Positions 1 through 6,173 of a stretch of 22,705 nucleotides of DNA are shown piece by piece (position 1 is the stretch's first letter; each line of letters starts with the position of its first letter). The translations under genes and the position numbers were made by a program. The notes under the pieces are model-generated. The model made no database searches. It saw nothing but the letters and a program-made list of their open reading frames with translations, and was not told the origin of the DNA. This DNA comes from Bifidobacteriaceae bacterium (GTDB taxonomy: Bacteria; Actinomycetota; Actinomycetes; Actinomycetales; WQXJ01), in NCBI GenBank assembly GCA_031266115.1, contig JAISBQ010000236.1:1-22705 (forward strand). The letters run 5' to 3'.

Positions 1-1083
1 ACTCGCGGCGGTCGGCTTGCCAGATGTACCTGAAGGCACTGCCTCGCGAGTCGTCTCGGATCCGCGCGCTGGCCGACCCGAGCCATCCAACGAGCCAGAC
101 CCACCCAAGAGACCCGACCCGTCCGACCGACCAGGGGCATCCCGACCCGGAGTCCCGGTGGAGCTGGCGGATGACCCCCCGTGCACGTCGGCATCGTCCA
201 TAAGCACCGTGGCGCGTTCGACCAGAGACGCGGATGTCTGCGTCACCGACTCCGCGCCCACCTGAGTCGAAGACCCGCCTGTCGGCAACGACCTCGCTGA
301 CTCTGAGGCAGAACCCACCCCAGAGCGCTCAGCGGACGGAGCAGTCCCCTTGATATCGCTCTGACCAGCCGAAACAGCGGCGTCACCGCCCGCAGCCGCG
401 CCGACATCACTCGAACCAGCACCAGGCTCATCTGGGCCGCCGACCGGACCAGGTGTCGAGGGGCCGGCAACGGAACGGTCGGCATCGTCGGAAAGTGACC
501 GGCCGGCATCGTCCGCATCGGGACGACGGCGAGCGGCGGTCCGCTCACGACGGACAGGCGGTTTGACCTCGGACTTCTTGCGCAACGGGGTCAACACCAT
601 GGTCATGTTGCGGCCGTCTTGGCGAGGCTGCGACTCGACGGTGCCCAGTTCGGCGATGTCCTGCGCCAAGCGAGCCAGGAGCCGCAATCCCGCGTCCGGG
701 CGAGATTGTTCGCGGCCGCGGAACATGATCATCACCTTGACTTTGTCTCCGCCACGCAAGAATCTTTCGACGTGGCCGCGTTTGGTGCCATAGTCGTGCG
801 GATCGATCTTCAGTCGGAACCGGATCTCTTTGAGAACCGACCCGCCTTGATTGCGGCGCGCATCGCGGGCCTTCTGCGCGGATTCGTACTTGAACTTGCC
901 GTAGTCCATGAGTTTGGCCACGGGTGGGCGCGCGTCCGGCGCCACCTCGACGAGGTCGAGCTCCGCCTCGGCAGCGAGGCGGAGCGCGACATCAAGCCTG
1001 ACGATGCCCACCTGCTCCCCCGCTGGCCCCACGAGGCGTACCTCCGGCACCCGAATCCGATCGTTGATGCGAGGCTCGCTAAT
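1..1083 (-). CDS. infC: Translation initiation factor IF-3 with a very long C-terminal tail (3' end outside window)
   Basis: IF-3 binds the 30S subunit, keeps it apart from 50S and checks the start codon and initiator tRNA. The frame is open from an ATT codon at 1083-1081 to the left edge (361 codons, no stop seen). The N-terminal domain starts SEPRINDRIRVPEVRLVG (the usual IF-3 beginning) and contains KLMDYGKFKYE. The linker and C-terminal domain follow, with EIRFRLKIDPHDY and a GRNMTMVLTPL ending near residue 168. ATT is chosen because the family homology begins exactly there, a strong AGAAGGAG lies 7 nt upstream, and rare AUU starts are the known basis of IF-3 autoregulation. After about residue 172 comes a tail of at least 190 residues rich in Ser, Gly, Asp, Pro and Ala, with no recognisable domain. 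Downstream rpmI and rplT are expected but lie outside the window. Confidence 0.95.
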   Translation of the reverse strand, partial: MSEPRINDRIRVPEVRLVGPAGEQVGIVRLDVALRLAAEAELDLVEVAPDARPPVAKLMDYGKFKYESAQKARDARRNQGGSVLKEIRFRLKIDPHDYGTKRGHVERFLRGGDKVKVMIMFRGREQSRPDAGLRLLARLAQDIAELGTVESQPRQDGRNMTMVLTPLRKKSEVKPPVRRERTAARRRPDADDAGRSLSDDADRSVAGPSTPGPVGGPDEPGAGSSDVGAAAGGDAAVSAGQSDIKGTAPSAERSGVGSASESARSLPTGGSSTQVGAESVTQTSASLVERATVLMDDADVHGGSSASSTGTPGRDAPGRSDGSGLLGGSGSLDGSGRPARGSETTREAVPSGTSGKPTAAS

Positions 1084-1090
1084 GTGTCCG

Positions 1091-1098
1091 CTCCTTCT
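1091..1098 (-). promoter_or_regulatory. Shine-Dalgarno of infC that fixes the ATT start
   Basis: The minus strand reads AGAAGGAG, then seven bases, then ATT. It is one of the strongest ribosome binding sites in the window. No in-frame ATG, GTG or TTG sits at a similar spacing, so the rare AUU codon is the likely start. Confidence 0.85.
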
Positions 1099-1133
1099 GC
1101 TGGTCTGACTGGCTGCGAGGCCGCACGGCAACG

Positions 1134-1160
1134 AAAAAGCCCCCACGCACGGCGGAGGCT
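1134..1160 (-). terminator. Intrinsic terminator-type hairpin in the infC leader (likely attenuator)
   Basis: The minus strand shows AGCCTCCGC, a short loop, GTGGGGGCT, then a run of T. All nine positions pair if two G-U pairs are allowed. The T run ends about 50 nt before the infC start, too far from the ABC-F stop (about 440 bp) to be that gene's natural terminator. A leader attenuator upstream of infC-rpmI-rplT is common in bacteria. I infer that role; the hairpin itself is directly visible. Confidence 0.75.
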
Positions 1161-1166
1161 CAACGC

Positions 1167-1319
1167 TCAGGCGCCGCAGGGCGAACGCCAACCCGGAACA
1201 CCGCGGACGATGCCGGAGCGAACCCAGCCCCTTCGCCTCACCTCAGTGGGGCCTTGAGACTCAGGTGGGAGAAACTCCACTTGCGTGCGGCCCTTCGGGC
1301 CGAACGGTCGGACACCCAT
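1167..1319 (-). CDS. Possible leader ORF (50 codons) before the infC attenuator
   Basis: An ATG-initiated ORF on the minus strand (MGVRPFGPKGRTQ…) stops with TGA only seven bases before the attenuator hairpin at 1160. That placement would let translation affect hairpin folding. There is no clear ribosome binding site, third-position GC is only moderate, and the product resembles no family I know. It also contains a small CGGCCC/GGGCCG hairpin at 1288-1302. It may simply be an open frame in a leader RNA. Confidence 0.2.
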   Translation of the reverse strand: MGVRPFGPKGRTQVEFLPPESQGPTEVRRRGWVRSGIVRGVPGWRSPCGA

Positions 1320-1333
1320 GCTACTACACCGGT

Positions 1334-1416
1334 ATTCGAGGAGTCCTGCCCCTGGCTTCTCATCGCGATTGCTACCTCGCGCGCCGCCGGATCGGGGATT
1401 CGAGGAGTCCCGCCCC
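1334..1416. repeat. Two direct copies of a 19-bp repeat
   Basis: ATTCGAGGAGTCCTGCCCC at 1334-1352 recurs at 1398-1416 with one mismatch, 64 bp apart. Both lie in the non-coding region between the ABC-F gene and infC. I do not recognise the unit. Confidence 0.75.
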
Positions 1417-1423
1417 ACGTTGA

Positions 1424-1576
1424 GCGAGGTTTCGCCTATGACCGGTGAGCTGTCCGGCATCGTCGGCGAGGTTTCGCACACTCCGTCCGCCGGATCCGGG
1501 CAGTGGAGAGCCTGGAAGTGTGCGAAGGCTCACCCTCGGTGAACGCGAGAGCACCGGTGATGCGCGAAACCTCACC
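1424..1576. repeat. Dispersed motif cluster A (GCGAGGTTTCGCACAC family), upstream of infC
   Basis: Forward copies lie at 1424-1435 (truncated after TTCGC) and 1466-1481 (full GCGAGGTTTCGCACAC). Inverted copies lie at 1518-1532 (GTGTGCGAAGGCTCA) and 1562-1576 (GCGCGAAACCTCACC), with a further inverted core at 1597-1608. The arms face each other as in clusters B and C. The whole 1084-1603 stretch otherwise holds only the infC leader, its hairpin and the 19-bp repeat. Confidence 0.8.
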
Positions 1577-1624
1577 GTCGCGGGAGCGCACCGTCCCGAA
1601 ACCTCACCGTCGCGGGAGCGCACC
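1565..1624. repeat. 32-bp-period tandem duplication over the ABC-F stop codon
   Basis: A 28-bp stretch starting CGAAACCTCACCGTCGCG at 1565 is repeated exactly from 1597, giving a 32-bp period. The second copy contains the TGA stop of the ABC-F gene (1604-1606) and encodes its last residues, so the duplication spans the gene's 3' end. Each copy carries the inverted core of the dispersed motif family. Confidence 0.85.
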
Positions 1625-3556
1625 CGGCGCGTCCAGCGCGAGCCAGCGCGTGAGGCGACACTCGCGGAGGAACGCCATGTCGTGGCTGGCGACGATCAGT
1701 GCGCCTTGATAGCTCTCCAGCGCGCTGACCAGCTGAGCGACGCTCGACACGTCGAGAGAATTGGTGGGTTCGTCGAGAATCAGTAGCTGCGGGGCGGGTG
1801 TCGCCAGGAGAATCGTCGCCAGCGTGGCCCGGAACCGTTCGCCCCCACACAGCGCGGAAGCCGGCCGATCCACGCCGCCGCCACCAAACCCGAAGCGGGC
1901 CAGGGCGGCGCGAATCGCCTGGGGTGACGCGTCCGGCGCAGCGTCCCGGACGTTGTCGAAGACCGACGCGGAGCCGGCCAACCCATCCAGCCGTTGAGGC
2001 AGCATCCGGGCGGGAACCCCCCGCCGCACGGTCCCCGCCACGGGCGTCAACACCCCGACGATGACGTTCAACATCGTCGTCTTACCGCTGCCGTTTGCGC
2101 CGGTCAGGGCGATGCGCTCAGGACCTGCGATGACCAGGTCGATGCCGGCGCGCAAGTCAGAAGGTGAGTCAGAAGGTGAGCCAGGAGGTGAGTCAGAAGG
2201 AGTCCGGTGGGCTCGTCCGCTCATCCCTCCGGAATCCGGCCCACCGGGGGCGGCGGGCGACTCGCGTGAATCGTCCGGCGCAGCGCCCGCGGGACCGGTG
2301 GCGGAGTCGAATTCACCGACCACGGATCCTGGCCCGCCCATATCCGGGTCGGGGCCGGACAGACCCGCGATGTCGACCAGCGTCCGGGGACGCACGTTGA
2401 GCGGGAGGATCACACTGCGCAGTTCCAGCACGGTCCGACCAGCCGGCACCGCTGTCGCGGGCAGCTCAAGACGAATGGGGTCATCGTCCCGGACAGCTGC
2501 CTGGGCGGCCTCGACCCGAGCCCGTGCCGAAGCCTCGCGATCCTCGTGCACCCCGCGCAACTTGCCCGCAGAGACCTCCGCCTCGCGGCGCCGTGCGTTC
2601 GCCACGATCTTCGGGTAGCGGGCCTGGGCCCGAGTCGCCTTGGCGTAACCGCGCCGCCGGGCCAACGTGGTCTCCGCCTCGCGACGTTCGCGTTGCTCCC
2701 GGCGGGCGGCAGATTCGGCCGTCCGCAGGGCGGCCCGCGCCGCCGCCCGCTCGGCATCGACAGCTTCGCGATAGGCCGACCATCCGCCCCCGTACAGTGT
2801 CAGCGACCCAGCGCGCAGGTCGGCGATCTGGTCCACGAATTCCAGCAGCTCCCGATCGTGCGACACCACGACGAGCGTCCCGCGCCGCCACGTACGCACC
2901 AGGTCATGCACCCGCTCACGGCCCGACCGGTCGAGATTGTTGGTCGGTTCGTCCAACAGCAGCACGTCCGGCCGTTCCAGCAAGCACGCAGCGAGCGCCA
3001 GCGCCGTGGCCTCACCGCCGCTGACCGTCCCGACCCGCCGGTGCAGCATCCTCCGGGCCGCATCCACCGCAGCGCCAGACCGATCCGCAACTGTCAGGTC
3101 GGGTTCTCGGGTAGGTGGACCATGGGTCCCTGCTGGCGCGGCCAAGTGGCTGAGGCCTACGGTCGCGAGGGCCGCCATCGTCCGCGTATCGATGTCCCAG
3201 TCCTCACCGACGATGCCGTACAAGGACTCGTCCGCATCTCCCTCCTCGATCCGCTCCACCGCCCGAAGCACGTGCGCGACGCCGAGGACCGCGGCGAGGT
3301 CGGCATTGGCGGCCAGAGCGACATCTTGGGGGAGGTACGCGAGGTGACCCGAGTGGTGGACCGTGCCAGAGGTCGGGGTGAGTCTGCCAGCAAGAAGGCG
3401 CAGCAGGGTGGACTTGCCCGACCCGTTAGCGCCCACCAGGCCGGTAGTTCCCCCGTCGAAGGCGAAGGTGGCCGAGGCGATGACGGGGGCGCCATCCGGC
3501 CACGTGAAGGTGAGTGCGTTGGCGGCAATGGTCGCGCGGGTGCGATGAGATGACAT
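1604..3556 (-). CDS. ABC-F family ATPase (tandem nucleotide-binding domains, no membrane domain)
   Basis: ABC-F proteins bind the ribosomal E site. Some confer target protection against antibiotics; others tune translation. The 650-aa product has NBD1 with GANGSGKST (about 42-50), VSGGE and LLLDEPTNNLD. A charged Arg/Ala-rich linker with YPKIVANARRREAE follows, then NBD2 with GANGSGKTT, an atypical signature LCGGE, and LILDEPTNSLD. The ATG at 3556 is preferred over one 13 codons earlier because a GGAAG precedes it and the family homology starts just after. Between the first strand of NBD2 and its Walker A sits an insert of roughly 70 residues rich in Gly, Pro, Ser and Asp, partly encoded by 12-bp tandem repeats. 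No membrane segments are present. Standing alone between vapBC and infC, its substrate or drug specificity cannot be read from the sequence. Confidence 0.88.
   Translation of the reverse strand: MSSHRTRATIAANALTFTWPDGAPVIASATFAFDGGTTGLVGANGSGKSTLLRLLAGRLTPTSGTVHHSGHLAYLPQDVALAANADLAAVLGVAHVLRAVERIEEGDADESLYGIVGEDWDIDTRTMAALATVGLSHLAAPAGTHGPPTREPDLTVADRSGAAVDAARRMLHRRVGTVSGGEATALALAACLLERPDVLLLDEPTNNLDRSGRERVHDLVRTWRRGTLVVVSHDRELLEFVDQIADLRAGSLTLYGGGWSAYREAVDAERAAARAALRTAESAARREQRERREAETTLARRRGYAKATRAQARYPKIVANARRREAEVSAGKLRGVHEDREASARARVEAAQAAVRDDDPIRLELPATAVPAGRTVLELRSVILPLNVRPRTLVDIAGLSGPDPDMGGPGSVVGEFDSATGPAGAAPDDSRESPAAPGGPDSGGMSGRAHRTPSDSPPGSPSDSPSDLRAGIDLVIAGPERIALTGANGSGKTTMLNVIVGVLTPVAGTVRRGVPARMLPQRLDGLAGSASVFDNVRDAAPDASPQAIRAALARFGFGGGGVDRPASALCGGERFRATLATILLATPAPQLLILDEPTNSLDVSSVAQLVSALESYQGALIVASHDMAFLRECRLTRWLALDAPGALPRR
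2156..2203. repeat. 12-bp minisatellite inside the ABC-F gene, four units
   Basis: Units GTCAGAAGGTGA at 2156 and 2168 are identical. The third (2180) and fourth (2192) carry two and three changes. On the minus strand each unit encodes four residues of the Ser-Pro-Ser-Asp type. The array keeps the frame, so copy-number change would alter only the length of the low-complexity insert. Confidence 0.9.
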
Positions 3557-3705
3557 CGTGAGGTTCTTCCGCTCGGGAGTGGGCGGTGGGCACATCCGCG
3601 ACTGCGCCTGCGGCGCGGCGGGACGGCAAACCTCAACCGATCATCGTCAACCTCGTGGACTGGACGTCAGGACCGTCACGACTATAGCCGTGAGGTGGCA
3701 CACGC

Positions 3706-3867
3706 GGGAGGTTTCGCACACGAAGACGTGGGACCGACATCGTCCGCGCGAGCTTTCGCACACCGTAAGGGCGCAAAGGTGCCGATTCCGCGTCAATTCG
3801 TGTGCGAAAGCTCGCACTCGATATCTGAGCAGGGTCCGGTCAGACCGGATGGTGTGCGAAACCTCGC
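3706..3867. repeat. Dispersed motif cluster B: two perfectly nested inverted pairs between the ABC-F gene and vapB
   Basis: Forward copies at 3706-3721 (GGGAGGTTTCGCACAC) and 3748-3763 (GCGAGCTTTCGCACAC) face inverted copies at 3800-3815 (GTGTGCGAAAGCTCGC) and 3852-3867 (GTGTGCGAAACCTCGC). The inner pair is complementary at 16 of 16 positions and the outer pair at 15 of 16. The one base that differs between outer and inner copies is matched by the complementary change in each partner. The cluster fills most of the divergent region 3557-4009, where I see no gene. Confidence 0.9.
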
Positions 3868-3988
3868 CGCAGCCGCGCGTCGCGGAACCCGGCGTGACCC
3901 CGCGCACCTGTCGAAGGCGGTCACGAACGCCCAAGCTCGCGATGCATCGCTCGCGCCCGCACTGGATCCAGGCCGCGCGGCAGCCGGG

Positions 3989-4012
3989 ATGTATGGCATG
4001 ATGTATGGCATG
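3989..4012 (+). promoter_or_regulatory. Perfect tandem 12-bp repeat at the vapB start (candidate autoregulatory operator)
   Basis: ATGTATGGCATG occurs twice back to back, and the second copy ends with the vapB ATG. Several in-frame ATG codons result (3989, 3998, 4001, 4010). Antitoxins of this class usually bind repeats overlapping their own promoter, so an operator is a reasonable inference. The repeat may equally be a slippage product. Confidence 0.5.
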
Positions 4013-4228
4013 CACAAGACCACCATCTACCTGCCGGATGACTTGAGGGCGCGGGTGAGGAACGCGGCAATCACGGCCGGGAGCAGCGACGTGGCGATCA
4101 TCCGCGAGGCCATTGAGCGAGGGGTGCCACCCATGCCACGTCGCCCGAGAGTCGGGCTCTACGCCAGCGGAGATCCGATCAGCGACCGGGTAGACGAACT
4201 CCTCGCAGACGGCTTCGGACAGTCGTGA
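4010..4228 (+). CDS. vapB: VapB-type antitoxin, ribbon-helix-helix
   Basis: A 72-aa protein beginning MHKTTIYLPDDLRARV, a typical RHH/CopG beta strand and first helix, followed by a second helix SSDVAIIREAIERGV. The C-terminal half (VGLYASGDPISDRVDELLADGF) looks like the flexible toxin-binding tail of VapB antitoxins. The family would neutralise the VapC RNase and repress its own operon. The start at 4010 is chosen by homology, but in-frame ATGs at 4001, 3998 and 3989 are possible. No good ribosome binding site precedes any of them, so a leaderless mRNA is possible. The stop overlaps the vapC GTG by four bases (GTGA), which implies translational coupling. The pair is the only plus-strand module in the window. 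Confidence 0.88.
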   Translation: MHKTTIYLPDDLRARVRNAAITAGSSDVAIIREAIERGVPPMPRRPRVGLYASGDPISDRVDELLADGFGQS

Positions 4229-4638
4229 TTGTCGACACCAGCGCTCTGCTCGCGCTGTTCGACCGTTCCGATCCGCACCACCGGCGGACAGCCGCGGCCA
4301 TCGAGGGGTCCAGTGCTCCGATGGTGGTGTCGCCCTACGTCCTGGCAGAACTCGACTACCTGATCCTGGACCGCCATGGGCCGCGGGCCGAAAAGGAGGT
4401 CATCGGGGAATTCGCCAGCGGTAGCTGGGAACTCGCGACCATGCCGCCGCCGCGGCTCACGGCCGCGTTGGAGGTGATGCGACGCTTTCGAGATCAGCGC
4501 ATTGGGTTGACCGATGCATCGCTGATCGTCCTCGGGGAGGCGTACCGGACGCGGGACGTGCTCACGCTGGATCGCCGCCACTTCTCGATCCTGCGCTTCT
4601 CAGACGACTCCAGTCCCAATATCCTCCCGGCGCCCTGA
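4225..4638 (+). CDS. vapC: VapC-type toxin, PIN-domain ribonuclease
   Basis: A 137-aa single PIN domain, the usual VapC length. Four acidic residues expected to hold the catalytic metal are all visible: Asp4 in IVDTSALLALF, Glu42 in VLAELDYL, Asp97 in GLTDASLIVLGE and Asp116 in VLTLDRRHF. VapC toxins cut tRNA or rRNA when the antitoxin is degraded; the target here cannot be predicted. The GTG start overlaps the vapB stop (GTGA). The gene is convergent with hisA, with 25 bp between their stop codons and no clear terminator hairpin. Because the catalytic set is intact I expect an active toxin. Location at an otherwise conserved hisA-infC junction suggests acquisition. Confidence 0.92.
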   Translation: MIVDTSALLALFDRSDPHHRRTAAAIEGSSAPMVVSPYVLAELDYLILDRHGPRAEKEVIGEFASGSWELATMPPPRLTAALEVMRRFRDQRIGLTDASLIVLGEAYRTRDVLTLDRRHFSILRFSDDSSPNILPAP

Positions 4639-4663
4639 ACACCCACAGATCCGCGGGGTCACA

Positions 4664-5398
4664 TCACTCGCGCCAGCCCGCCACATCCAGCGCCTCAGCG
4701 AGCGTGAAGCTGCCGGCGTACAGCGCCTTGCCGACGATCGCACCTTCCACCCCCAGTGGCACCAACTCCCGCAGGGCCGCCAGATCGTCCAGCGTGGCTA
4801 CACCGCCGCTGGCCACCACGGGCGCGTCGGTCCGCGCGCACACGTCGCGCAGGAGGTCCAGGTTGGGGCCCGCCATCGTCCCGTCTCTGGTCACATCGGT
4901 GACCACGTACCGGGGGCATCCGTCGCGCTCCAACCGGGCCAGAACCTCCCACAGGTCACCTCCCTGCGATGTCCAACCGCGCGCAGCCAGCACGCCGTCG
5001 CGCGTATCGAGTCCGACCGCGATCCGCTCCCCGTGGCGGGCGATCACGTGGGCCGTCCAGTCCGGGTCCTCCAACGCCGCGGTGCCGAGGTTGATCCGCT
5101 TGGCGCCAGTGGCGAGGACTCGCCGCAGGGAGGCGTCGTCCCGAATGCCGCCCGACAGTTCCACCCGCACATCCAACGCCGCGATCACCGCCTCGAGCAG
5201 CGCCGCATTGGACCCTCGCCCGAACGCAGCATCCAGGTCCACCAGGTGCACCCATCGGGCTCCCCCACGTTGCCATTCCATCGCTGCGGCCAGCGGGTCG
5301 CCATAGTCGGTCTCGGTCCCGGCGGCGCCTTGGACCAAGCGGACAGCCTGGCCACCAGCGACATCGACGGCCGGCAGAAGTTCCAGGCGTGATGACAT
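4664..5398 (-). CDS. hisA: Phosphoribosyl isomerase A (HisA/PriA, probably bifunctional HisA/TrpF)
   Basis: A 244-aa (beta/alpha)8 barrel catalysing the ProFAR to PRFAR isomerisation in histidine synthesis. In many actinobacteria this protein (PriA) also performs phosphoribosylanthranilate isomerisation for tryptophan. Visible features are the catalytic Asp12 in LLPAVDV, the second catalytic Asp172 in VTDVTRDGT, phosphate-binding LSGGIRDD and VASGGV, and RGWTSQGGD, whose Trp is characteristic of PriA-type enzymes. The full length is present. The ATG at 5398 has GAAAGG seven bases upstream. It follows hisH by 45 bp and is the last his gene before the convergent vapC. Dual substrate use is an inference from family signature; the absence of a separate trpF elsewhere would support it. 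Confidence 0.95.
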   Translation of the reverse strand: MSSRLELLPAVDVAGGQAVRLVQGAAGTETDYGDPLAAAMEWQRGGARWVHLVDLDAAFGRGSNAALLEAVIAALDVRVELSGGIRDDASLRRVLATGAKRINLGTAALEDPDWTAHVIARHGERIAVGLDTRDGVLAARGWTSQGGDLWEVLARLERDGCPRYVVTDVTRDGTMAGPNLDLLRDVCARTDAPVVASGGVATLDDLAALRELVPLGVEGAIVGKALYAGSFTLAEALDVAGWRE

Positions 5399-5443
5399 GG
5401 TGTGTTGCCTTTCGGTTCGGTGATCAGCGGACGATGGCGCCCC

Positions 5444-6094
5444 TCACCCCGTGCGGGGCAAGGTCCCCATCCAGTTGCGCAAGAGACGCCCGCCTGCGTC
5501 TCCCGATTTTTCTGGGTGAAACTGTGTGGCCCACAGGGGTCCATTCTCGACAGCGGCGACAAACGGGCCGCCGTGCTCGGCCCAAGTGACCACGGGCGCG
5601 GGAAAGCGCGGTGTGCCCTCGTCGGAGAGTGCGAACGACTGGGCCGCGTAGGAGTGGACAAAGTAGAACCGCTGGTCAGCGATACCCGCGAACATCGTCG
5701 AGCCGGCTGGGACCTCGATGGGCGACCATCCCATGTGGGGGACTATGGGGGCCGGCAGCAGCGTGACCGTGTCGGGCCACTGCCCAAGCCCCTCGCTCGA
5801 CATGCCGTGCTCCTCACCTGCGGCGAACATCACCTGCATGCCGACACAGATCCCCAACACGGGACGGCCGCCGGCGAGTCGACGCTCGATGATCCGCGGG
5901 CCGCCGACGGCCTCCAGCGCGTGGACCACAGCCGCGAATGCACCGACGCCGGGGACAATCAGCCCGTCCGCCGCTTCCGCAGCGGCCAGGCAATCGGTCA
6001 GCTCGGCGTCGGCCCCGGCGCGGATCGCCGCGCGGAGCACCGAGCGCACGTTACCGAATCCATAGTCGAGCACCACCACACGCGGGGCCGTCAT
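5444..6094 (-). CDS. hisH: Imidazole glycerol phosphate synthase glutamine amidotransferase subunit
   Basis: A 216-aa class I glutaminase that delivers ammonia to HisF for IGP and AICAR formation. The catalytic triad is complete: Cys83 in LGICVGMQ, and His193 and Glu195 in QFHPEKSG. The oxyanion segment PGVGAF and the HisF-contact strand FYFVHSYA are also present. It lies 79 bp after orf177 and 45 bp before hisA. The partner hisF is not in this window, which is common when it lies elsewhere in the genome. The ATG at 6094 is preferred because MTAPRVVVLDYGFGN matches the family start; its ribosome binding site is weak. Confidence 0.96.
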   Translation of the reverse strand: MTAPRVVVLDYGFGNVRSVLRAAIRAGADAELTDCLAAAEAADGLIVPGVGAFAAVVHALEAVGGPRIIERRLAGGRPVLGICVGMQVMFAAGEEHGMSSEGLGQWPDTVTLLPAPIVPHMGWSPIEVPAGSTMFAGIADQRFYFVHSYAAQSFALSDEGTPRFPAPVVTWAEHGGPFVAAVENGPLWATQFHPEKSGDAGGRLLRNWMGTLPRTG

Positions 6095-6173
6095 TGCCGA
6101 CCAATCCAGGTACTCCTACGCCGCACCGCCCAGACGGGCCGGTGCTGGTTGGCGGCGACGCGGACCATCGCCG

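Noticed and set aside
2546..3553. 335-codon ORF on the plus strand opposite the ABC-F gene
   Set aside because: It is the antisense shadow of a well-supported ABC-F gene; high GC gives long open frames on the opposite strand and the translation shows no family motif.
3706..3867. CRISPR array
   Set aside because: Repeats are short, alternate in orientation and have unequal spacers, and no cas gene is nearby.
3706..3867. Ordinary bidirectional transcription terminator
   Set aside because: The genes on either side diverge, so no transcript needs to end here; the arms are separated by 36 and 130 bases and lack T runs.
1604..4638. Composite transposon or integrative element carrying the ABC-F gene and vapBC
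   Set aside because: No transposase, integrase, target-site duplication or tRNA attachment site is visible; only short dispersed repeats flank the segment.
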